Shown here: positions 17,040 through 25,842 of the stretch, piece by piece
Position numbering within the stretch: the stretch's first letter is position 1
Layout: each line of letters starts with the position of its first letter
Source of the DNA: JBCAXA01 sp038749025
Lineage (GTDB): Bacteria > Pseudomonadota > Gammaproteobacteria > Steroidobacterales > Woeseiaceae
Length of the DNA stretch: 64,000 bases
Assembly: GCA_038749025.1 (NCBI GenBank)
Contig: JBCDIL010000008.1
Span: 100,009-164,008 of the forward strand
Reading direction: 5' to 3'
The notes under the pieces: model-generated
Seen by the model: the letters and a program-made list of their open reading frames with translations, nothing else
Told to the model about the DNA's origin: nothing
The model's database searches: none
Position numbers and translations under genes: made by a program

Positions 17040-17395
17040 CGGCGAGCACGCTTCAACAGGCGTTCGATGCCCTGACCCGGTATCGACTGCCACCGCGCCC
17101 GCCGACGGCTGACAGCGGCTGGCTCGCGTCTGCCGATGGTCGCCAGCGCCTGCGCCTGCTGGGGTTCGAGACGGCTGAACAGGGCTGGCTGGACGTCTAT
17201 TTCCGCGCGACTGGCGAGCCACTGTTACTCGTTCTGGCCGAATCGTTATGCGTAATTTTGACCGAAAAGGCGCTTCCATGGCCGCCTGCGGCGGAACTTG
17301 CGATGCCGATCGATGTTCGAACGGCCCAAGGCGGGCTATTATTGCTGCTTGAGGATGCGGTTGCAGCGCTTGGAGCTGCCGCGGCCGACCACTAG
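17036..17395 (+). CDS. Unrecognised small protein in the reduced isc locus
   Basis: I do not recognise this 119-residue protein. It starts at ATG 17036 overlapping the desulfurase stop (ATGA), so it is translationally coupled. It is Leu- and Ala-rich, has a single cysteine (ESLCVIL), no membrane helix of convincing length, and a beta-alpha look (WLDVYFRATGEPLLLVLAE). It sits where iscU would be but lacks the three conserved IscU cysteines and cannot be a normal scaffold. It is a real gene judging by coupling on the left and the iscA-type gene 13 bases after it. Confidence 0.65.
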   Translation: MTASTLQQAFDALTRYRLPPRPPTADSGWLASADGRQRLRLLGFETAEQGWLDVYFRATGEPLLLVLAESLCVILTEKALPWPPAAELAMPIDVRTAQGGLLLLLEDAVAALGAAAADH

Positions 17396-17408
17396 ATCAC
17401 AGGGTTAC

Positions 17409-17735
17409 ATGATGGCGATTTCGCTCTCTGACAGCGCGGCTCAACGGGTCCGCGATCACTTGGCACAACGTGGCCACGGGCTTGGTTTGCGCCTCGGTAT
17501 TACCAAGACCGGTTGCAACGGCTTTGCCTACCAGGTCGGTTTCGCGGATGAGGTTCAGGCGGAAGATACTGTATTTCACTCGAACGGCATCGACGTCGTC
17601 GTCGACGGCGATGCGCTGGCACTGATCGATGGCACGCACGTCGATTTCGTCCGCCAGGGCATCAACGAAGCCTTCAAGTTCGTCAACCCGAACGCCGCTG
17701 GCGAGTGCGGTTGCGGCGAGAGTTTTTCAGTCTGA
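17409..17735 (+). CDS. iscA: IscA/HesB-family iron-sulfur assembly protein
   Basis: A-type carriers receive and deliver 4Fe-4S clusters or iron. The start MMAISLSDSAAQRV at 17409 gives 108 residues, the normal size; the longer open frame upstream lies inside the previous gene. The three ligand cysteines are present: TGCNGFAY and the C-terminal GECGCGESF. Whether it is IscA or ErpA in function cannot be told by eye. It is the last gene of the reduced isc group and is followed by a likely promoter for ndk. Confidence 0.9.
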   Translation: MMAISLSDSAAQRVRDHLAQRGHGLGLRLGITKTGCNGFAYQVGFADEVQAEDTVFHSNGIDVVVDGDALALIDGTHVDFVRQGINEAFKFVNPNAAGECGCGESFSV

Positions 17736-17747
17736 CCGCCGTGTGCG

Positions 17748-17776
17748 TTGCCTGCGCACATTTCCGCCCGTAAAAT
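17748..17776 (+). promoter_or_regulatory. Promoter for ndk
   Basis: TTGCCT (17748-17753) and TAAAAT (17771-17776) are spaced by exactly 17 bases. They would start transcription about 95 bases before ndk. The -35 overlaps a TGTGCG/CGCACA hairpin that could be the end of the iscA transcript. Confidence 0.5.
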
Positions 17777-17877
17777 TAACGACTTAACTTTGCTCGCCGG
17801 TCGTTTCGGCTGGCCTCTTTTGTCGTCGCTCGGACCGCCATTGGCGCGAGCGATCTCCAACGAATAAGGAACCCTCC

Positions 17878-18309
17878 ATGTCTGTCGAACGTACTCTGTC
17901 CATCATCAAGCCGGACGGCGTCGAGAAAAACCTGATCGGTGAAATTTACAGCCGCTTTGAGCGTGCTGGCCTGCATATTGTCGGTGCGAAAATGCTGCAC
18001 TTGTCGCAGGAGCAAGCGGAGGGGTTTTACGCGGTTCACAAAGAACGGCCGTTTTTTGCTGACTTGGTGGCGTACATGACGTCGGGTCCTGTCGTCGTGC
18101 AAGCGCTGGAAGACGAGGGCGCGGTTGCTAAAAATCGCGAGTTGATGGGGGCGACCAACCCTGACGATGCCGAGGCCGGCACAATCCGCGCCGACTTCGC
18201 CAAGAGCATCGAAGAGAATGTCGTCCACGGTTCCGACGGTACGGACACGGCCGCTGAAGAGATTCGCTTTTTCTTCGGCGACGATGGTGTCTGCCCGCGT
18301 ACCCGCTAA
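17878..18309 (+). CDS. ndk: Nucleoside-diphosphate kinase
   Basis: Ndk balances nucleoside triphosphates through a phospho-histidine. It has 143 residues, starting MSVERTLSIIKPDGVEKNLIG, with the nucleophile in NVVHGSDG and the family ending FFFGDDGVC. A good AAGGAA ribosome-binding site lies upstream. rlmN follows after 9 bases, as in other gammaproteobacteria. Confidence 0.97.
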   Translation: MSVERTLSIIKPDGVEKNLIGEIYSRFERAGLHIVGAKMLHLSQEQAEGFYAVHKERPFFADLVAYMTSGPVVVQALEDEGAVAKNRELMGATNPDDAEAGTIRADFAKSIEENVVHGSDGTDTAAEEIRFFFGDDGVCPRTR

Positions 18310-18318
18310 CAATCGCCA

Positions 18319-19425
18319 ATGACGCCCGGTTCCGACAAAACCGATCTGCTCGGCATGGACCGGGCGGCATTGACCGATTTCTTTGCTGGGCTTGGCGAGA
18401 AGCCCTTTCGGGCGCGTCAGCTGATGGCATGGGTCCACCAGCGCCGCGAACTCGACTTTGCGGCGATGACCGATATGTCGAAGGGCCTGCGCGATGCCTT
18501 GGCCGCGACGTGTCAGCTGACCCTGCCGACGGTTCGTAGCGAGCACCGATCGGATGACGGCACGGTTAAATGGTTATTGGCAGCTGGATCGCAGCAGGCG
18601 ATCGAGACCGTTTTCATCCCTGAACCGGATCGCGGCACCCTTTGTATTTCCTCGCAGGTTGGCTGTGCACTCGATTGTGCGTTTTGCTCAACGGCACAGC
18701 AGGGCTTTAACCGCAACCTGACGTCGGCGGAAATCGTCGCGCAAGTGCTCTGGGCCAACTCGGCATTGCCGGCGCGTTCGAACGGTACGCCGGCCGTTAG
18801 CAACGTCGTCTTAATGGGCATGGGCGAGCCGTTGGCCAACTACCGCGCTGTTGTCCCGGCGATCAAAGTGTTACTCGACGACCATGCGTATGGTTTATCT
18901 CGCCGCCGGATTACGCTGTCGACCTCTGGCCTCGTGCCGCAGATGCGAAAACTGGCTACCGAGTGCAATGTCTCGTTAGCGGTGTCACTGCATGCGCCAA
19001 ACGACGAGCTCCGCAATGAGCTGGTGCCGATCAACCGTATTCACCCGATCGCCGAACTGCTGGATGCATGCTGGTATTACACGTCGTGTCACTCGAATCG
19101 ACACATTACGTTCGAATACGTGATGTTGGACGGTATCAATGACGACCTGGCACTCGCGCGGGATTTAGCCAAACTGTTGCGTGACAAGCCGGCGAAACTC
19201 AACCTGATTCCGTTTAATCCGTTCCCGGGCACACAATTTACTTGCAGTTCAGGCAATCGGATTGCGGCGTTTCGCGACGCGCTTCGGGCTGACGGTTGCA
19301 TCGCGACAGTTCGCAAAACCCGTGGCGACGATATCGATGCTGCCTGCGGGCAATTGGCGGGGCGGGTTAACGATCGGGTCCGCACGCGTCTCGGCAGCAA
19401 GCAACAACGGTCGGTGGGGGCTTAA
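18319..19425 (+). CDS. rlmN: Dual-specificity rRNA/tRNA adenine-C2 methyltransferase RlmN
   Basis: RlmN is a radical-SAM enzyme that methylates C2 of A2503 in 23S rRNA and A37 in some tRNAs. Its 368 residues include the radical-SAM motif CALDCAFCSTA, GMGEPLANY, and the methyl-carrying cysteine region CIATVRKTRGDDIDAACGQL. The ATG at 18319 is close to the ndk stop. pilF begins 3 bases after it. Confidence 0.97.
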   Translation: MTPGSDKTDLLGMDRAALTDFFAGLGEKPFRARQLMAWVHQRRELDFAAMTDMSKGLRDALAATCQLTLPTVRSEHRSDDGTVKWLLAAGSQQAIETVFIPEPDRGTLCISSQVGCALDCAFCSTAQQGFNRNLTSAEIVAQVLWANSALPARSNGTPAVSNVVLMGMGEPLANYRAVVPAIKVLLDDHAYGLSRRRITLSTSGLVPQMRKLATECNVSLAVSLHAPNDELRNELVPINRIHPIAELLDACWYYTSCHSNRHITFEYVMLDGINDDLALARDLAKLLRDKPAKLNLIPFNPFPGTQFTCSSGNRIAAFRDALRADGCIATVRKTRGDDIDAACGQLAGRVNDRVRTRLGSKQQRSVGA

Positions 19426-19428
19426 GCT

Positions 19429-20193
19429 GTGCGATATCTACTACTAGCAATGCTACTGACGAGCACGCTCGCTGCGTGTGTAACGACGTCCGACGTATCG
19501 AACGTTTCTAAGGGCTCGTCGAATGACGCCGCCGAGATCAACTACCAACTCGGCGCGCAATATTTGCGGCAAGGTAACCTCAAGCTCGCCCGGGAACGGT
19601 TGGAGCGCTCGATCGAGCAGAACCCCAATTTGCCCGGTTCGCACATCGCGCTGGCGCTTGTGCATGAGCAGACCGGCAATGTCGATCGCGCCAACGACGA
19701 GTATCGGCGGGCTCTTAAAGTCGCCCCCAGCAACCCGAATGCGCTTAACAGTTATGCGGTGTTTCTTTGCAAGCAACGTCGCTACGACGAAGGGCAGCGT
19801 TATTTTCTGCGCGCCGCCGAGGTGCCTGAGAATCTCGCGCCGGAAGTGGCCTACACCAATGCGGGCGTCTGCGCGCTAGAGACGCCGGACCCAGAGTCGG
19901 CCGAGCAGCATTTCCGGACGGCGCTGGTCCGCAACCCAGAGTTCGCTGACGCGTTACTGCAAATGGCTGCATTGTCATTGTCGCGGGACGACGCTTTGCG
20001 CGCCCGTGCTTTTGTTGCGCGGTTTGAATCGGTCCACACGATGACGCCGGAATCATTGCTATTGGCTGTTCGTGTTGAACAAGCCGGTGGTGATCGGCCG
20101 GCGATGCGTCGCTACGCAGAACGACTGCGCCGCAATTTCCCAGAGTCTCGGGAGGCTCGAGCGCTCACAAGTGTCATTAACAATGACGGATGA
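19429..20193 (+). CDS. pilF: Type IV pilus biogenesis lipoprotein PilF/PilW
   Basis: PilF is an outer-membrane lipoprotein that helps the PilQ secretin assemble. It has 254 residues from GTG 19429. The lipoprotein signal ends LAAC (Cys17). Tetratricopeptide repeats follow, with repeating NxNAxxxLGxxYLxxGxxxxAxxxxxxAL-like helices. It overlaps rodZ by 11 bases. The gene order rlmN-pilF-rodZ is conserved in gammaproteobacteria with type IV pili. Confidence 0.88.
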   Translation: MRYLLLAMLLTSTLAACVTTSDVSNVSKGSSNDAAEINYQLGAQYLRQGNLKLARERLERSIEQNPNLPGSHIALALVHEQTGNVDRANDEYRRALKVAPSNPNALNSYAVFLCKQRRYDEGQRYFLRAAEVPENLAPEVAYTNAGVCALETPDPESAEQHFRTALVRNPEFADALLQMAALSLSRDDALRARAFVARFESVHTMTPESLLLAVRVEQAGGDRPAMRRYAERLRRNFPESREARALTSVINNDG

Positions 20194-21061
20194 GAGCGGG
20201 GCGACCGAGACCCCTGACCCGTTAAGTCAGCTTCGTGAGCTGCGTGAAGCGGCTGGACGCGAGGTGGCCGGTCTCGCGCGTGAGCTGCACATCGATGCGG
20301 CGTTGCTTGAGGCTCTCGAGCACGGCGAGTTCGAGCGACTGGGTGCCCCGGTCTATGTGAAAGGTCATCTCAAGCGCTATGCGCTGGCGATCGGTGCTGA
20401 TCCGGTTACTTTGATTGCCGCTTACGATGAGCGCCACGGTGGCTCGGCACCGCCACCCGTCGTCGCGGCGAAATCGCAGCCCCGGTTTCAAGCGGCCGTC
20501 CCGCTGTGGATTTGGATCGCTACCGCGCTCGGCATTGTCTTGTTAGCGATCTTGGTCGCTTTCTTTTTGACGGGCAGCGACCCCGAAACGACGCCGGTTG
20601 CAGCACCCGCAGCGCGCGTTGCCGAGTCGGGTAGCACGCCTATTTCAAGCGCCGTTACCGACGACGGTCGCCGGGTCGAACGGCTAACACTGCCGACACC
20701 CGCTTCCGGCGAAACAACCGCGCCGGCTCCGCAATCGGTCGCCGCAGAGCCCTCGCTAGCGCTCGCCACGCAGAGCGTGCCATCCGAACCGGTGACAAAC
20801 ACCAATCGGGCCGGGACGGTCCAGCTGGAGCTCAGTTACCGTGATCAATGCTGGACCGAGATCCGCGCCGGTGACGGATCAAGGTTGTTTTCCGGTATGG
20901 CGAATGCCGGCGAAGTGAAACGCTTGTCCGGAATCGCTCCTCTGACTGTCGTGCTCGGTAACCGTGCTGCTGTCGATGTCCGTGTCGATGGCACCGATTT
21001 CGAGATTCCGGCGGGTGCCGTGCGTCGCCGCACAGCCCGGTTTACCGTACCCGCTCCGTAG
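20183..21061 (+). CDS. rodZ: Cytoskeletal protein RodZ
   Basis: RodZ links MreB to the cell-wall elongation machinery. The start at 20183 (MTDESGATETPDPL) gives 292 residues. The N-terminal helix-turn-helix domain (LRELREAAGREVAGLARELHID to KGHLKRYALAIG) binds MreB. One membrane helix (WIWIATALGIVLLAILVAFF) follows, then a Pro/Ala/Thr-rich linker and a C-terminal beta domain of the DUF4115 type (QLELSYRDQCWTEIRAGDG). ispG, usual next gene, is missing; hisS follows after 30 bases. Confidence 0.9.
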   Translation: MTDESGATETPDPLSQLRELREAAGREVAGLARELHIDAALLEALEHGEFERLGAPVYVKGHLKRYALAIGADPVTLIAAYDERHGGSAPPPVVAAKSQPRFQAAVPLWIWIATALGIVLLAILVAFFLTGSDPETTPVAAPAARVAESGSTPISSAVTDDGRRVERLTLPTPASGETTAPAPQSVAAEPSLALATQSVPSEPVTNTNRAGTVQLELSYRDQCWTEIRAGDGSRLFSGMANAGEVKRLSGIAPLTVVLGNRAAVDVRVDGTDFEIPAGAVRRRTARFTVPAP

Positions 21062-21091
21062 TTCGTCGCGCGCCGACCGGAACCACTACCG

Positions 21092-22375
21092 ATGAGTAAA
21101 ACCCTACGCGCTGTTCGCGGTATGAATGACGTCTTGATGGAAGAGACACCGCTGTGGCGGCACATCGAAGATACCGCGCGGCAAATACTCGATACCTACC
21201 TGTATCGCGAGATTAAGCTCCCTATCCTCGAACAAACCGAGTTGTTTCGTCGTTCGATCGGTGAAGTGACCGACATTGTCGAGAAAGAGATGTACACCTT
21301 CGAAGACCGTAACGGTGAGAGCTTGACGCTGCGTCCAGAGGCAACCGCCGGTGTTGTAAGGGCGGCGATCAGCAACGGTCTTGTGCACAACCAGCGTCAC
21401 AAAGTGTGGACGGTTGGCCCGATGTTCCGCCGCGAGAAGCCGCAGAAAGGCCGCTATCGACAGTTCCATCAGATAAACGTCGAAGCGATCGGCTATCAAG
21501 GCCCTGACGTCGACGTCGAGATGATCTTAATGTCGGCCCGTCTGTTTCGGGCGTTGGGCCTGCCGAGCATTCGGCTAGAGCTCAATACGCTCGGTACGGC
21601 AGCGGCACGGCAGCAATACCGACGTCGGTTGATCGACTACTTCGAGCGCTACCAGAGCGATTTGGACGACGAAGCGGCGCGCCGTCTGCATAGCAATCCG
21701 CTGCGGATTCTTGACAGCAAGAACCCCGCACTGGCCGATATCATTGCGGCGGCGCCGTCGTTGGAAGACGATCTCGACGTCGAGTCGCGGGCGCACTTCG
21801 AGACCTTGTGCGAGTTAGTGACAGCGGCAGGCATCGAATTTACCGTCAATCGGCGTCTTGTCCGTGGCCTCGACTATTACAGTCGGACCGTGTTCGAGTG
21901 GATAACCGATCAATTGGGCGCGCAAGGGGCCGTCCTGTCCGGCGGGCGTTACGACGGGCTCTACGAGCAGTTGGGCGGCAAGCCGGCCGCGGCGATCGGC
22001 TGGGCGGCAGGTGTCGAACGTTTAGTCGGTCTTTACGAGGCCTGCCATCGCGAAAAACTTGCGTTTCAGCCGCATCTCTATATCGTGGCCGTCGGCCAGC
22101 CGGCGCTTCGCGAGGCCATATTGCTGGCCGAGCGGCTGCGCGATGCGCTGCCTGGACTTAACGTTGACGTCAATTTTGACGGCGGCAGTTTCAAGTCACA
22201 GCTAAAACGCGCCGATAAAAGCGGCGCTCCTTGGGCTCTGATTATCGGCGAGGCCGAACTTCAGGCAGGCCAATTCGGTCTGAAGCCTTTGCGTAGCGAC
22301 GCGGAGCAGCGATCGCACGATGAGAACAGCTTGCAACGTGTGCTCGGCCAAATGCTGGCCGATACCACGACGTAA
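21092..22375 (+). CDS. hisS: Histidine-tRNA ligase
   Basis: HisRS charges tRNA-His. It has 427 residues with class II motif 1 (RRSIGEVTDIVEKEMYTFED), motif 2 (FRREKPQKGRYRQFHQINVE), the histidine-specific LVRGLDYYSRTVFEW, and motif 3 around GGRYDGL and AIGWAAGVERL. A C-terminal anticodon-binding domain follows. yfgM starts 14 bases after it, as in E. coli. Confidence 0.97.
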   Translation: MSKTLRAVRGMNDVLMEETPLWRHIEDTARQILDTYLYREIKLPILEQTELFRRSIGEVTDIVEKEMYTFEDRNGESLTLRPEATAGVVRAAISNGLVHNQRHKVWTVGPMFRREKPQKGRYRQFHQINVEAIGYQGPDVDVEMILMSARLFRALGLPSIRLELNTLGTAAARQQYRRRLIDYFERYQSDLDDEAARRLHSNPLRILDSKNPALADIIAAAPSLEDDLDVESRAHFETLCELVTAAGIEFTVNRRLVRGLDYYSRTVFEWITDQLGAQGAVLSGGRYDGLYEQLGGKPAAAIGWAAGVERLVGLYEACHREKLAFQPHLYIVAVGQPALREAILLAERLRDALPGLNVDVNFDGGSFKSQLKRADKSGAPWALIIGEAELQAGQFGLKPLRSDAEQRSHDENSLQRVLGQMLADTTT

Positions 22376-22389
22376 CAGGTGAGAATGAA

Positions 22390-23130
22390 GTGAACGACTA
22401 CGCGACTGAAGAAGAACAAGTCGAAGAGCTCCAACGTCTTTGGGGCGAATACGGCAACTACATCATCGCCGGGATCGTACTCGGTATCGCAGCGCTGATC
22501 GGTTGGAACCGGTGGAGCGCGGCCCAACAGGCGAATGCGGAAGAGGCCTCGGATTTGTACCGAGTCGTCCTTGAAAGTGTCCGCGACGGTGAGCGAGATG
22601 CGGCGGTGGCGGCACTCGAGGCGTTACAGGTCGATCACGCGGGCAGTACGGTCGCCGAGCAAGCCTGGCTCGCGGAAGCCAAGTTGCACATGGATGCCGG
22701 TGACGCGGATGCTGCGGTCAGTGCTTTGAATCGCGTATTGGACTCGTCGTTGCACACCGACATCAAAACCATTGCTCGGCTACGCTTGGCCCAGATTCAT
22801 CAGTATGCCGGCCAAGCGGATGACGCCTATGCGGTCTTGCAGCCGGTTACCAGCGGCTACCAGCGGGCTCGCGTCGATGCGATGCTCGGCGATATTGAAT
22901 TGGATCGTGGCAATGTCGAGGCGGCTCGCGTCGCGTATGAAGCGGCGTTGGCTGCGCCGCCTGGTGAGTCTGGTATTGATGCCAATTTTGTTCGATTGAA
23001 ATTGGCCGCTTTGCCGCCGCCAACCACGAGTGACGCGGACGCCAGTGCCGCTCCGCCAGTGACGGAGGAAGCCGGCAACGTCACCGCGACCACCGACGAG
23101 GCGGTCACGGAGGAGCCCGCGCAGCCGTGA
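22390..23130 (+). CDS. yfgM: YfgM-family ancillary SecYEG translocon protein
   Basis: YfgM is an inner-membrane tetratricopeptide protein that works with PpiD at the SecYEG exit. It has 246 residues from GTG 22390. The start MNDYATEEEQVEELQRLWGEYG is typical, then one membrane helix (YIIAGIVLGIAALIGWNRW), several TPR helices and a Thr/Pro/Ala-rich tail. It ends one base into the bamB start. Confidence 0.9.
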   Translation: MNDYATEEEQVEELQRLWGEYGNYIIAGIVLGIAALIGWNRWSAAQQANAEEASDLYRVVLESVRDGERDAAVAALEALQVDHAGSTVAEQAWLAEAKLHMDAGDADAAVSALNRVLDSSLHTDIKTIARLRLAQIHQYAGQADDAYAVLQPVTSGYQRARVDAMLGDIELDRGNVEAARVAYEAALAAPPGESGIDANFVRLKLAALPPPTTSDADASAAPPVTEEAGNVTATTDEAVTEEPAQP

Positions 23131-24299
23131 TGCGCCGGGCAATCGTAACGCTCGCCGCGCTGTCGGTCAGTTCCCTACTAAGTGGCTGCGGTATTTTTGG
23201 CGGCGGCGATGACGACGAAGCGCTGCAGCCCGCCGAGTTGCTGGATGTCGACGAAACGTTACGCGTGCGTAAGCGTTGGTCGACCAAGGTTGGCGATGAC
23301 GCCAATGATCTTCGGCTTGGGCTTTCGCCGGTGTCCGACACCATCCGCGCCTACGCGGCGAGTCGCAACGGCCTGGTCCACGGCTTAGAGATCGATACGG
23401 GCCGTAAGCTCTGGACGGCCCGGCTGGACATTTTGCTCAGCGCCGGCCCCACTGTTGCCGATGGTCGCGTAATCGTTGCCGGGCTCGACGGTGACGTTGT
23501 GGCTATCGACGCTGGCGATGGCAAGGTGTTGTGGCAACGTAATATCGCGGCCGAGATACTTGCGCCACCCGCCGTTGGCGGTGAGCGAGTCGTCTTGCGT
23601 TCGGCTGACGGGCGCCTGATCGCACTCGATGCCAGTACCGGTGACGAGAAGTGGGTCATCGAAGAAGAAGTGCCCGACCTCAGCTTGCGCGGTACGGCTA
23701 GCCCAACGCTCGCGGCGAACCTGGTTGTTTGTGGCTTTGACAACGGCCGGCTGATGGGGGTTGAGCTGCTGAGTGGTGAGGTGGTTTGGGATCAGATCAT
23801 CACCCCGCCGACCGGTCGGTCCGATCTGGAACGACTGGTCGATCTCGATGGCCGTTCGATAGCGGTCGGTCGGGAGCTTTACATCACCGGATTTCAAGGG
23901 CAGGTGGGGTCGCTCCTGCTCGATTCTGGGCAGTTGCTGTGGACCCGCGAGTTGTCGAGTTACCACGGCCCCGGTGTCGACTGGAACATGGTGTTTGTGA
24001 GTGCCGATGGCGGCGATGTTGTCGCGCTATCGCGCGCCAATGGCGTTGAGCAATGGCGCAACCGCGAACTCACTCGGCGCGAACTGACCGCGCCGACGCC
24101 GTTCGGCAACGCCATCGCCGTTGGCGATTTGGAAGGGTATTTGCATTTTCTCGATGCCCAAACCGGCGCTGTGATTGCTCGGCGGCGCGTCGATGGTGCG
24201 CGTATTAGTACGGCGCCGCACGCACAGGGTGATCTATTGTTGGTGCAGGCCGATTCCGGTGTTGTGGCTGCTTACGAAGTCGCCGTCCAGGATCGCTGA
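23130..24299 (+). CDS. bamB: Outer membrane assembly lipoprotein BamB
   Basis: BamB is the beta-propeller subunit of the BAM complex. ATG 23130 overlaps the yfgM stop by one base (TGATG) and is preferred to GTG 23127. The 389-residue precursor has a lipoprotein signal ending LLSGCG. Propeller blades show repeating GLDGDVVAIDAGDGKVLW, SADGRLIALDASTGDEKW and LEGYLHFLDAQTG units. der follows after 85 bases. Confidence 0.94.
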   Translation: MRRAIVTLAALSVSSLLSGCGIFGGGDDDEALQPAELLDVDETLRVRKRWSTKVGDDANDLRLGLSPVSDTIRAYAASRNGLVHGLEIDTGRKLWTARLDILLSAGPTVADGRVIVAGLDGDVVAIDAGDGKVLWQRNIAAEILAPPAVGGERVVLRSADGRLIALDASTGDEKWVIEEEVPDLSLRGTASPTLAANLVVCGFDNGRLMGVELLSGEVVWDQIITPPTGRSDLERLVDLDGRSIAVGRELYITGFQGQVGSLLLDSGQLLWTRELSSYHGPGVDWNMVFVSADGGDVVALSRANGVEQWRNRELTRRELTAPTPFGNAIAVGDLEGYLHFLDAQTGAVIARRRVDGARISTAPHAQGDLLLVQADSGVVAAYEVAVQDR

Positions 24300-24384
24300 T
24301 CAGGATGGCTTGGCGGCCCGCGTATCGGCAGCGCTCGCGCGGGCGTGCGTTGTCGGTCGCCGCTCTTTCGACGGCACGTAGCTA

Positions 24385-25770
24385 ATGTTGCCTGTCGTTG
24401 CGATTGTCGGCCGACCGAACGTCGGCAAGTCAACGCTCTTTAATCGGCTAACCCGAACCCGCGATGCGCTAGTTGCCGACTACCCTGGCCTAACCCGTGA
24501 TCGACAATACGGTTTCGGCAAGGTTGGCCCCGTTCCGTACTTGGTGGTCGATACCGGCGGTCTATCGGGCGAGCGCGACGGTGTCGCTCAGCTAATGGCT
24601 GAGCAAGTCGAACGGGCCGTAGCCGAGGCAGACGTCGCGCTGCTATTGGTTGATGGGCGCGCGGGACTGAGTGGCGCCGACACCGAGATTGCCTCGTGGT
24701 TACGTCGTCTTGGCGTCGCCGTGAGGCTCGTCGTCAATAAGGCGGAAGGCCTAGATGCCGATTTGATCGGCAGTGATTTTTACTCGCTGGGTCTCGGTGA
24801 GCCGGCCGTCGTTTCCGCGGCCCATGGTGATCGGGTCAGTGCGTTGATGGACGTTGTCCTCGAGCGGTGGTTAGACGCCGCCGAGGCACCGAATGATGCA
24901 AATACCGGTATAACGATCGCGATCGCCGGGCGGCCCAACGTTGGCAAATCGACGCTGACCAATCGCATCGTTGGCGAGGAGCGCGTCGTCGCGTTCGATC
25001 AACCGGGAACGACGCGCGATAGCATTACCGTCCCGTTCGAGCGCGATGGGACGCCGTACACGCTTATCGACACTGCCGGTGTGCGGCGCCGGGCTCGAGT
25101 GAACGAAGCGATCGAGAAGTTCTCGATTATCAAAGCACTGCAAGCGATCGATCGCTGCGACGTCGTCATAGCCGTGCTGGACGCCCAAGAGGGCGTCACC
25201 GAACAGGATGTTTCGTTACTGGGACTGATCGTTGAGCGCGGTCGCGCGTTAGTGGTGGCCATCAACAAGTGGGACGGGCTGAGTACCGGTGAGCGCCGCC
25301 ATATTCAAAAAGAGCTGGTGCGTCGACTGCCGTTTCTCGATTTCGCTCGTCGCCATACGATTTCGGCATTACACGGCACTGGGGTCGGCGATTTGTTTGC
25401 CGACGTTGAGCGCGCCCATCGGGCGGCGACGGTCGATCTGGCCTCTTCGCGACTGACCGCAGCGTTGGAGGCAGCGCTTGAAGCGCACCCACCACCCCTT
25501 GTTCGGCGACGTCGTATCCGGCTTCGCTATGCGCACCAAGGCGGTCGAAATCCGCCGGTCATTGTCATTCACGGTACACAGGCAGAGCGCGTACCCGATA
25601 CCTACCGACGCTACCTAATCAATCACTTTAGGAAAACGTTTAGGCTTATTGGAACACCAATTCGGTTGAAATTTCGCAGTGGTGACAATCCGTTCGCTGG
25701 GCGCCGCAACACATTGACACCGCGCCAGCAGCGCAAGCGCCAGCGGCTAATGAAGAAGGTCAGGAAATGA
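24385..25770 (+). CDS. der: Ribosome biogenesis GTPase Der
   Basis: Der (EngA) is a double GTPase needed for 50S assembly. It has 461 residues. The first G domain has GRPNVGKSTLFN, DTGG and NKAE; the second has GRPNVGKSTLTN, DTAGV and NKWD. The KH-like C-terminal domain ends in a basic tail (RQQRKRQRLMKKVRK). It closes the trmJ-der block. Confidence 0.97.
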   Translation: MLPVVAIVGRPNVGKSTLFNRLTRTRDALVADYPGLTRDRQYGFGKVGPVPYLVVDTGGLSGERDGVAQLMAEQVERAVAEADVALLLVDGRAGLSGADTEIASWLRRLGVAVRLVVNKAEGLDADLIGSDFYSLGLGEPAVVSAAHGDRVSALMDVVLERWLDAAEAPNDANTGITIAIAGRPNVGKSTLTNRIVGEERVVAFDQPGTTRDSITVPFERDGTPYTLIDTAGVRRRARVNEAIEKFSIIKALQAIDRCDVVIAVLDAQEGVTEQDVSLLGLIVERGRALVVAINKWDGLSTGERRHIQKELVRRLPFLDFARRHTISALHGTGVGDLFADVERAHRAATVDLASSRLTAALEAALEAHPPPLVRRRRIRLRYAHQGGRNPPVIVIHGTQAERVPDTYRRYLINHFRKTFRLIGTPIRLKFRSGDNPFAGRRNTLTPRQQRKRQRLMKKVRK

Positions 25771-25842
25771 CCGATGGCGATGGTATCCTGCTGGCAGCCG
25801 TCCGACGGGGGCGTCGCAACACAAAAATAGGGAGACGGAACG

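Noticed and set aside
17036..17395. IscU in the reduced isc locus
   Set aside because: Only one cysteine and no IscU motif; the position alone is not enough.
17776..18546. 256-codon minus-strand open frame
   Set aside because: Antisense to ndk and the start of rlmN, both recognised.
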